Below, piece by piece: positions 58,414 to 64,000 of a stretch of DNA of 64,000 nucleotides (the stretch's first letter is position 1; every line of letters begins with the position of its first letter). The notes under the pieces are model-generated. The model worked only from the letters and a program-made list of their open reading frames with translations. It did not search any database and had not been told where the DNA came from. Both the position numbers and the translations under genes were made by a program. Source of the stretch: Myoxocephalus aenaeus (Eukaryota > Chordata > Actinopteri > Perciformes > Cottidae); contig JBAMJR010000025.1 in the NCBI GenBank assembly GCA_038501785.1, positions 5,424,501 through 5,488,500 of the forward strand, given 5' to 3'.

Positions 58414-58555
58414 CAGTGTACCTGAATATGTGACAGAGGACTTCATGGGACAGCTCATTGATGTAGTCTTTGGGCTCACTGGGTCTCAGGACCAGTTCCC
58501 CTCCACAGCTGCCCACAACAGGCTGGAGTTTAGAGGCCTTCTTTCTCGGACCCAT
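42092..58555 (-). CDS. fbxo38: F-box only protein 38 (complete, 20 coding exons)
   Basis: Substrate receptor of an SCF (SKP1-CUL1-F-box) ubiquitin ligase; in mammals it targets PD-1 and was first described as a KLF7 co-activator (MoKA). Coding exons, 5' to 3' on the minus strand: 58555-58422, 58239-58106, 56297-56134, 54501-54336, 54186-53911, 52571-52478, 52105-51975, 51779-51609, 51456-51314, 49732-49528, 49151-48963, 48870-48685, 48552-47815, 46673-46585, 46125-46023, 44596-44430, 43731-43586, 43338-43235, 42532-42419, 42270-42092. They sum to 3633 bp, 1210 aa plus TAG, against about 1188 aa in human. Frame is kept at all 19 junctions; all introns are GT-AG except the one after exon 10 (GC-AG). 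The N-terminal F-box, the leucine-rich-like repeats and the C-terminal block are all clearly conserved with the mammalian protein. Confidence 0.96.
45158..45472 (+). repeat. Fish dispersed repeat with TGGATGG tail
   Basis: It starts GGGCTGCACGGTGGTGTAGC, has a B-box-like GAGTCGGATCCCGGT, then TGTGGAGTTTGCATGTTCTC and ends AATGGATGGATGGG. One of the most abundant fish interspersed repeats, probably tRNA-related. Lies in the fbxo38 intron between exons 15 and 16. Confidence 0.8.
45934..45990. repeat. (AT)n then (CATA)n microsatellite
   Basis: About 17 AT units followed by five CATA units, in the fbxo38 intron only 33 bp from the donor of exon 15. Confidence 0.9.
46870..47099 (+). mobile_element. 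L1-type LINE ORF2 C-terminus (frameshifted fragment)
   Basis: Plus strand, in an fbxo38 intron. One frame reads LYIAQKTFLKFWISRD, then a stop and frame change, then RDDWYKGILEVLAMGKLTHT followed by LHDNVKGFVKIWKAVLD and a TAA at 47098-47100. This order (A.KT.LK.W ... W ... E.LTYTL ... F..IW..FL) is the C-terminal signature of vertebrate L1/Tx1 reverse transcriptases. Inactive. Confidence 0.65.
47815..49732 (-). CDS. fbxo38: fbxo38 exons 10-13: variable acidic/low-complexity middle
   Basis: Residues about 472-910. Exon 10 (GCARVGLSAGTGIG) runs into an Asn/His/Asp-rich stretch and a Pro patch. Exon 11 is Glu-rich (NGMEEEEEAVMLEAEN). Exon 12 has PPLVISDSDSEEEE (about 621-634), shaped like a SUMO-interaction motif. 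Exon 13 (738 bp) is Ala/Gly/Thr/Arg-rich and poorly conserved. This region probably is disordered. Splice phases were used to fix each edge; the donor of exon 10 is GC rather than GT. Confidence 0.9.
50098..50865. mobile_element. hAT MITE with perfect 8-bp target duplication
   Basis: Ends TAGGGCTGGGCGGTAT and ATACCGCCCAGCCCTA are exact inverted repeats. TCTGATGG flanks both sides (50090-50097 and 50866-50873). An 8-bp duplication and TAGGG...CCCTA ends are typical of hAT elements. 768 bp, no transposase. It sits in the fbxo38 intron between exons 9 and 10. Confidence 0.88.
51314..54501 (-). CDS. fbxo38: fbxo38 exons 4-9: leucine-rich-like repeat domain
   Basis: Residues about 145-471, six exons. 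The repeating pattern of hydrophobic positions and LxxL/NC words (TLHLVGVNVPEI, LRTFVMRNCAG, LEQLELVRVPFLGG, TIVFGACKN, YLLIYNCPHLHNP, LVDLTLVRCHAIKLES) is typical of irregular LRRs that bind substrates in F-box proteins. It ends MFREPPK. Exon 7 ends on T and exon 8 begins GT, making Cys367 across the junction. Confidence 0.94.
54900..55210 (+). mobile_element. LINE reverse transcriptase fragment (FADDTT region)
   Basis: Plus strand in fbxo38 intron 3. Frame pieces: VTNFWSDRKQRVKLGKH, then DDTTLIGVVSGGDES, then LELNSLKTVEMVVDFIK-like sequence near 55140-55190. The order matches fish non-LTR polymerases, where the catalytic motif reads FADDTT; here the Phe-Ala are lost (PDDTT) and there are frameshifts. 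Inactive. Confidence 0.6.
55224..55422 (-). repeat. tRNA-derived SINE, copy 3
   Basis: Reverse complement of the family at 14774. Minus strand reads GGCAACTTGTGGCTCAGTGG (A-box side), AACTCCAAATTGCTCCCG, then GATGGGCAGGTGGCACCTTA and CTGCCATCAGTGTGTGAATC. It is the best-preserved head of the copies seen here and lies just after a LINE fragment. Confidence 0.8.
56134..58555 (-). CDS. fbxo38: fbxo38 exons 1-3: start and F-box
   Basis: Start ATG at 58555-58553 (MGPRKKASKLQPVVG). No upstream ATG in frame is better, and this N-terminus matches the mammalian protein. The F-box spans about residues 30-75 (YINELSHEVLCHIFRYLPMKDIMCMECLSR is split at Arg45 between exons 1 and 2) and binds SKP1. Exon 3 holds FTDGSFLLLLKKMPDLEQLY and RRRVRGYEAFSIPG, the start of the repeat domain. 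Exon 1 is followed at once by a 90-bp CA array (58323-58412), leaving only about 10 bp between donor and array. Confidence 0.95.
56455..57740 (+). repeat. Scattered LINE 3' fragments in fbxo38 intron 2
   Basis: At 56455-56580 the words CAACTCATCCGCATCGTCTG and AGAAAGCTGCTCCACAGCC, and at 57545-57735 the words CAGTTCAAGACTTTAATT and GAAAGCTCTTCTCTGTTCTG, are both recognisable from the 3' part of a fish LINE polymerase. They are separated by about 1 kb of unrelated AT-rich sequence, so they are probably pieces of one broken copy. Confidence 0.45.
57785..57970 (-). repeat. SINE relic, copy 4
   Basis: Minus-strand copy starting from the tail side (CCCAAAGCGCTACACG) through GGCTGCCATGCAAAGG and CTGCCCATCAGGA to TGCCCAAGAACACTTTGAC. 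The tRNA-like head is missing. Contains a short internal duplication (GAGGCTGCCATGC / AAGGCTGCCATGC). Confidence 0.6.
58323..58412. repeat. (CA)n microsatellite, 90 bp
   Basis: 45 uninterrupted CA units in fbxo38 intron 1, ending about 10 bp from the exon 1 donor. On the transcribed strand it is (GU)n. Confidence 0.97.
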
Positions 58556-58599
58556 CACTTGTGTGTCACTGCCCAGGCTTATACACACACACACTCACT

Positions 58600-60110
58600 C
58601 TCTTCCTCCCTCCTGCAGGAGGCTCTCTTTCCCAAGCATGAACCTTAATTCTGGACACATCACAGAGGAAGACAAGTTAACAGGAGTGAGGCAAGAGGAG
58701 CGCTTGGTATTTGCCTTCTTTCATCATGCGTCATTGCTCCTAAGGTGACCTGGAAATGTATCTGCTCTGTCATCATTAAAGACGACTCAAATCCCTTATT
58801 TCTGCCGGGAAGAAGATAAAGTGAACATCCTTCATGGAAATCTTTCATCAGACCGACACACCCCTGTATTGTATCTGTCAGTGACTGGAGGACGCGTTGC
58901 AGCTGATCAGGTTGATTTGAAAATACATCCCCACAACATGCACTTCTATAGTGGTGGAAATTAAATGAACCATAAAACAACTCTTTGCATTCACCAGAAA
59001 AGGTTTTCAAATCACAAATCGGTCATTTCAACATTAATAATATTATATTCTGGGAGGAGGCAGGTCTGTGGTTTTTCAGAAAGGAATACATTTGAATTAT
59101 CTGTTGAATATTCAACAATTGATGCTCAAAATCACTGTGGGTCGGGTAGAACTATACATTTCTAAATGAGATATATTTAGGCTAATCACTGCTACGTAGC
59201 ATCAAACATTTAGGGCACTAAATAACTTCTGCACTCATAACCTGGATCAGATTATCAATAAATGCGGACATAAACATTGAATACATTAAGAAACACCTTG
59301 TCAGATGCCTGATACTGAGCTTTGTTTACCAGCTACCCAGTAACTTTATACTTCTAAGGTATATTTCTTGTGAAACAGTTGGTGTCATAATAACATTAAA
59401 CACTGAGGGATTTGATCTTACTGTTCATATTAAGCAAAGCAAGATTGCAAGAGGCATCAGTGCTGAGAGACCTCGTACTAATAAGATAATGACAAACACA
59501 TTGGGCTCTTCGGGATTCATGAATGCCCGTAACGTCAGCAGGAGAGACTCACGTCTCAGCAGTTACACATGTCAACAAGAGTTTCGTTAACACGCTAGCA
59601 CGAGCTACTTGTTGTAAATGCTATGCCTTTAGGTGGACAGTCACGGGACTTTCCAGATGCTTCTTTCAAGGTTGACGTGTGTGGGTGAAATCTAAAAGGA
59701 AAACAACTCCCTAACGATGGTATGGTAACGCTGTATAGTAAATGCGTGTCACTTCCGCTTGGAAGTGTTCAGCAAAACCACCAAAAAAACATAAACAATA
59801 TAAATGGTTGTTAACCAACTTACAAACGGCAGGACCCCCGTTTACAGACTAGTGAACGTTACACGTTTACTCACAATGTGAGACCTACTTTAAAACTGAA
59901 GAAGCCCCATTATTCCCCACCTGTCACACTTGTTTTACGTTATCATGCTGTAAAGTTTAACCTGGTCTTTGTCAAAGCTAGCTTACTTGTTAGCATCGCT
60001 GCAGCGAACATTGCACAGAGAAACGAAACCACAAAACTAAACAATGACGCAAGCTCAGTGACTAAAACTGTATCGCCTCTAACAAGGCCTTTAGCAATGA
60101 TGCTAACCTA
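58600..60110 (-). other. fbxo38: fbxo38 5' intron
   Basis: Between the coding exon and the putative noncoding first exon. No conserved coding segment. An ETS-like inverted pair CACTTCCGCTTGGAAGTG occurs at 59750-59767. The remainder is AT-rich. Confidence 0.45.
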
Positions 60111-60111
60111 C

Positions 60112-60290
60112 CGGCATTTTTTTATCAAAGCCGCTGTGATGTTGCTCTTCGGCCATCCTGTGGCTACAGCGGATTTGCTAAAGAGTTGCGCTCTATCACT
60201 TCTTCTTCTTCTTCTTCTTCTTCTCTTTTTGTTGTCTTCTTCTTCTTCTTCGTTGCCAACACCGCCATTTGCCAACGTAAAATGTGCATG
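60112..60290 (-). promoter_or_regulatory. fbxo38: Likely fbxo38 5' noncoding exon and promoter
   Basis: Minus-strand donor G/GTAGGTTAG at 60111 follows GATAAAAAAATGCC. Upstream are AGGATGGCCGAAG and CAAATGGCGGTG (60271-60260), which resemble YY1 sites often placed at the start of TATA-less genes. An alternative donor TTT/GTAAGTTGG is at 59823. FBXO38 in mammals has a noncoding first exon, and the coding ATG here (58555) is preceded by a usable acceptor (GCCTGGGCAG near 58576). Which exon is used cannot be settled here. Confidence 0.35.
60200..60250. repeat. (CTT)n run
   Basis: About 15 TTC/CTT units with one TTTTTGTTG interruption. Confidence 0.9.
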
Positions 60291-61049
60291 CCGCCACCTA
60301 CTGTATCGGAGTGTCTAGATTCATGATTTACCTTAGGTTTGGAAACTTTGCTAATTTATCTGCCTGGTCATTTCAGTTAACACCCATATGTATATCCACC
60401 CTATGTAGTAGAAATACACATAATACTCTAAGTATTATGTCTATTTCTACCTTGAGATCTTCTCCAACCGTTGGTGTTGGTGCCATCCCCTGAAGGCTGC
60501 AGCAGAGCAAATGACAACTGAAAGTGGCTGTACTTGTTCTATCCACTGACAACCAGAAATTATTGCAATAATCTCTGCTGGAAATATAGACAGCTTGGTG
60601 TATATGATGTATATTAAAATAAATTCCCATTTCGGCCTACCGATGACCAGGATTATAAAAGCCATTTGTATATATTGTCGTAAACCTATAACATTCTCTT
60701 TCTACATAATAATTGACCATATGAAGATTTGTACCTGTTACACAGCCTTAAAGCTTAGTTAGATTATTTTATAATTTTTTTGTTATTTATATTTGTATAT
60801 ACCAGGCCCTTGTTACGTGCAAGTCAGGATTAATGATAAAGGTGTCAGGCGAGGCACCAGGAAGGGACTTGCTCTTTTTACTGGAGCAAGAAAGAGGCAG
60901 CATGATGCTTTTGAACTAGAAACTAGAACTAGAACTTAAAATCCACTTTATATTGCCTGAAGAATTGACTTCTTAATTGCCTGAGTACAACGCTGCGCGT
61001 CGGGCCTAACAACTCCCTTGAACAGTACATTATTGCACGACACAGTACT

Positions 61050-61512
61050 GCCTCTCGTACCTTATTGCTTAAATATGAGAAGGCATTCTAGAATCTGTTT
61101 TGCCACAGGGCCCGCGTGACCATTAACGTGCGCTGTGATTGGTCAGTGTGTCAGTACACACCCTGGAACTGAAGCGCACCGATAAACTGTACAACAGCGT
61201 CGCATAACTTTTTTTAAGGAGAGCGGATGGACTTTGTCTTTAATGAACAGCATCTGGTAAGTTTCCTGCTTTTTGTGTTTTTTCATCTGCGGTGGCGTTG
61301 TGTTGATGTGGCTATGATGCTGTTTTTACAGGTTGGGTTGGTCAGGTGTGTCCGTCCTGGACACACCTGACCAACCCAACCTGTAAAGCCGAGGCGAGGT
61401 TGGAGGCGTCCGACCAAGAGGCTCTGCTGTGTAACTGTGCGCTAAACTAAACAGCTGTTAAACTAAACAGACAGCATGCGTAGATACCAGATCCAAGGCC
61501 CGCCACTGGTAG
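61050..61512. mobile_element. Partial relative of the 35.5 kb hAT-like element, inverted
   Basis: GGCCCGCCACTG at 61498-61509 is the inverse of the left end CAGTGGCGGGCC at 35522. The interior stretch GTGACCATTAACGTGCGCTG (near 61118) is the inverse of a stretch near 36430-36450. The other end is not clear; the sequence contains the 29-bp hairpin at 61325-61387. Confidence 0.5.
61325..61387. repeat. Perfect 29-bp hairpin with 5-nt loop
   Basis: The arm at 61325-61353 (begins TTTACAGGTTGGGTTGGTCA) is exactly reverse-complemented at 61359-61387, around the loop GTCCT. No mismatches. Such near-perfect palindromes arise by fold-back synthesis or template switching and are unstable over time, so it may be recent. 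Confidence 0.95.
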
Positions 61513-61703
61513 AAAGGATAGCCTAGCCTTAGACTGTGGAGACATGGAGAAAAGGAATGGTTGCTTGCTTTTATGAGAGCAACTAACAATTAATCCAGAA
61601 GGAAGCAGCAATATAAACTTGCAAAAATCTCAAAGAAGAAGAAGACTGGTTGAGAAATGTGTATTTAAGATTGTATGCAGGCATCCTGCTAAAGCTATCT
61701 GTC

Positions 61704-62491
61704 AATAGGCTCGTTCATAAGAGCTGCGCCTCGCCTGGAATCCAGACGAGAGCAGGCGGCCGCAGCAGGAGGTGTTCACAAAAAACTGCGATCAAGTCGG
61801 ACAGTTTTTGCGATCAAGTCGGACAGTTTTTGGCCTTCGTTCGAGATGATCCAGTTCTGTGCAGAATCGATCGCCGGTGATCGCACAATGCATGCCGGTT
61901 AGATTTGTGTCCGGCTTGATCCCGACTTGCTCTGACGTCATGCACACGTGGTCAACAATAATCTCACGAGAGCAAGGCGGCCGTCGATTCTAGAGCCAGG
62001 CGCCACAGTAGCTCTCCACCAACTGCATGGCCCCGTGCATGATGGGAAACGCCTGGCTGTCGCCACATCAGAGAGCTGATTGGCTCCTAGATTTGACAGC
62101 AAACACCACGTGTTGTAGAAAATTCTAATTGTATGACTATTGTTGACTATTAGTCTCATGTTTAATCTAAAAACATGTCTTGTGTGATTGATAATACAAA
62201 ATCGTATTTATTCAGATTCAGAGTAATGTATTTCACAGGCAGACATAAAAAGAACAAAGGATGCAACTACACACACATTTCTACATAAATAAATATTTAT
62301 AAACACATATGAATAAATCCAAACGTGATCTGTAAACTACAAGTAGACTACAGATTGGAACTAACAGGAAGTCATTTTTTTCTGTGACTTTCTGTGTATA
62401 CTTTGAAGGCAGCCTAAAACTGTCCAACTTGACCACAGTTTTTTATCAACGCCCCTCCAGGCGAGAAGCAGCTCTTTCGAACGAGCCTATT
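61704..62491. mobile_element. MITE-like element with GGCTCGTTC termini
   Basis: AATAGGCTCGTTC at 61704-61716 and its inverse GAACGAGCCTATT at 62479-62491 bound the element. The inverse match continues imperfectly inwards (AGAGCTGC..CTCGCCTGGA). Just inside the left end a 22-bp unit (GCGATCAAGTCGGACAGTTT...) is tandemly duplicated at 61788-61831, and a related inverse is near 62415-62445. Ends resemble Harbinger elements but I cannot fix a target duplication. Confidence 0.6.
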
Positions 62492-62671
62492 TTTTTCCAG
62501 ACTCTAAACAACAGATGCACTGATTGTTGATGGGGAAATGAATGGACATGAGTTAATAAATCGTGTTTTTGCTATATACGGCTTACTTTTTTTTGTTTGA
62601 TATAGGCCTACATATCCTCTAAAAAATATAGGCCTACATATCCTTTAAAAACACAACAAAAAGATACATTA

Positions 62672-63243
62672 ACAATCAGAATCAGAATCAGATCAGAATC
62701 AGAATCAGAAACCGTTTATTGCCAGGAATGTTTTCACACAAACAAGGAATTTTTTGAGGCGGAAGATGCATACATTGGACGTGGACATGGGACGTAAGAC
62801 GAGACAAACAACAATCAACAATCAACGAAAACAACAACAGTGCAATTGGAATGCGGTTGAATTAAAATATGTGTAGGATAAGCAAGTGCTCAGTCAACAG
62901 ATACGTTAATGTACGTTAAAGTGACGTGTGTATTTAAGTTAAAAGTGTATGTTAAAGTGACGAGTGTTTAAGTATGCGGTGTGCAGAGGAGTGTATGGTA
63001 GAGAGAAATAAAAATGAAAATAAAGAAGAGAAAATAAAAATAAAAATAAAAATTAAGAGTTAAAAATAAAAGTTGAAAATTAAAATAGCTGGGGGTCACA
63101 GAGACAGTCAGTGGGGGACCCGAGCCCCATTGATGAGCCCGACTGCTGACGGGAAGAAACTGTTTGTGTGGCGTGAGGTCTTGGTCCTGATGGACCTCAG
63201 CCTCCTGCCACAGGGGAGGGACTCGAACAGGATATGTCCAGGG
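62672..63243 (+). repeat. Fish dispersed repeat with (AATCAG)n head
   Basis: It begins with AATCAG units, then AAACCGTTTATTGCCAGGAA and AACAAGGAATTTTTTGAGG, and later GACGGGAAGAAACTGTTTGT and CCTGATGGACCTCAGCCTCC. This is a known type of fish retroelement with a hexamer start. It shares its last part with 20097-20300. Confidence 0.6.
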
Positions 63244-63621
63244 TGATATATTAGTTTCTCGCCAGACTTACAGAACTAACTTGATTAGTATATCTTAGTA
63301 AAAATACATCCATAAAATAGTATGATTTAAAAGATACCAATTTTAATTTACAAATATTTTAAATTGGCCAAAACTATTAGATTGTTTAGAGATTTAAAAT
63401 GTACTCACTTATTAAGATTAGTGTTTTTCTTATTTTTCTTTCCCTTACCTATATTTTATCAAAAATAAATAAATATAATGTTATACTATTCAATATATTT
63501 TCTGCAACTTTTATAATGAAGAACTGGAGCATGTGGTCAATGTAATCGGTGTACTGCATTTTCTCAATAAAGTTGAAAAGAACAAAAAAAACAGAAGGAA
63601 AACGGAATCACAATTGTCTGT

Positions 63622-63643
63622 GATTGGCTGAGAGGTGACCAAT
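63622..63643 (+). promoter_or_regulatory. Paired CCAAT boxes of the 3'-end gene
   Basis: GATTGG (inverted CCAAT) at 63622-63627 and CCAAT at 63639-63643 lie 65-90 bp before the ATG at 63709. Paired NF-Y sites close to the start are common in TATA-less housekeeping promoters and in ER-stress-responsive genes. No TATA box is seen. Confidence 0.5.
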
Positions 63644-63708
63644 AGGAGGCTGACAGGAGATGTGTGTGTGTGCCTCGGACTCGGCAGCGGTGTGAACAGT
63701 GCTGCAGA

Positions 63709-63789
63709 ATGTTTAGAAAACTTTTCCTCTCGCTGTTTCTCCTCTTTCTTTTAGACAATGACCCCGCTGACGCTCAGAAGAAAAAAGAG
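63709..63789 (+). CDS. magt1: First exon of OST3/OST6-family gene, probably MAGT1 (3' partial)
   Basis: The ATG at 63709 opens 27 codons: MFRKLFLSLFLLFLL is a signal peptide (basic start, then a hydrophobic core), followed by DNDPADAQKKKE, and the exon ends at donor GTAACA (63790). MAGT1 and TUSC3 both have a signal peptide directly followed by Q(R/K)KKE before the thioredoxin-like domain, with a splice near that point. They are oxidoreductase subunits of the STT3B oligosaccharyltransferase in the ER membrane and also affect Mg2+ transport. I favour MAGT1 over TUSC3 because of the short N-terminus and because human Xq and 5q genes are often linked in fish; this is an inference from a short exon. 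The rest of the gene lies beyond the window. Confidence 0.5.
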
Positions 63790-64000
63790 GTAACATGCCT
63801 ACGGTATCGGGAAGTGGAGAAAGTTGACATACTTTGTGTGGAATACTTCCAAAGTTGTCTATCGTCCGTGCCAATATTAAAGCTAAGCTAACAGCAAGCA
63901 GAAATGAGCTAACGAGGACGTGTGGTTTTGTATGGCACCAACGTTAAGTCAATAATTAGGTTTGAACTAATTACGTTGTTCTCGACACTACTACCGCAGT
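63790..64000 (+). other. First intron of the magt1-like gene (partial)
   Basis: Intron from the donor at 63790 to the window end. The open frame that runs on to 63891 is read-through of intron sequence. Confidence 0.45.

Noticed and set aside
61325..61387. microRNA gene
   Set aside because: The stem is perfect and the loop only 5 nt, unlike an animal pre-miRNA, and the arm sequences match none I know.

Overview
This is eukaryotic, almost certainly teleost fish, nuclear DNA. Three protein genes with vertebrate exon/intron structure and GT-AG introns are present. They are spread over 64 kb filled with fish-type interspersed repeats: tRNA-like SINEs, hAT and Harbinger-like MITEs, LINE fragments and very long CA/GT and GA microsatellites. 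Nothing looks bacterial, viral or plasmid-borne.

Region 1 (1-16.3 kb, + strand) is the 3' half of csnk1a1 (casein kinase I alpha). It holds the alternative 'L' cassette with a nuclear-localisation motif (5205-5288), four kinase-domain exons, the variable C-terminal exon and the last 8 coding bases at 16102-16109. Exons for the kinase N-lobe are not seen and must lie upstream of base 1. Region 2 (16.3-26.8 kb) has no gene I can support; it holds repeats and unique-looking sequence.

Region 3 (26.8-34.4 kb, - strand) contains the miR-143/miR-145 cluster: pre-miR-143 at about 27725-27806 and pre-miR-145 at about 26964-27050. Both arms of both hairpins are recognisable. Upstream on the same strand are several short exon-like segments with strong splice signals, and downstream there is a poly(A) signal, as expected for a spliced host RNA equivalent to mammalian MIR143HG/CARMN. 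The host faces csnk1a1 tail to tail, the same arrangement as on human 5q32.

Region 4 (34.4-40.3 kb) is repeat-rich and includes a 1.26 kb hAT-like element. Region 5 (40.3-60.3 kb, - strand) is a complete fbxo38 gene. Twenty coding exons were joined by reading splice sites and give 1210 codons plus a stop with phase kept at every junction; it is an F-box protein with leucine-rich-like repeats. Region 6 (60.3-63.6 kb) holds transposon remnants and a perfect 29-bp hairpin. Region 7 (63.6 kb to the end, + strand) is the likely promoter and first exon of an OST3/OST6-family gene, best guess magt1, cut off by the window edge.

Functional themes: casein kinase I alpha acts in Wnt/beta-catenin and p53 signalling, FBXO38 is a substrate receptor for an SCF ubiquitin ligase, miR-143/145 are smooth-muscle microRNAs, and MAGT1 is an oxidoreductase subunit of oligosaccharyltransferase. 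They are neighbours by synteny, not an operon. No undescribed defence-type system was seen. The most notable items are the microRNA cluster and its host exons, alternative splicing written into csnk1a1 (L cassette and a GC-AG donor), a second GC-AG donor in fbxo38, and several clear MITEs and palindromes.
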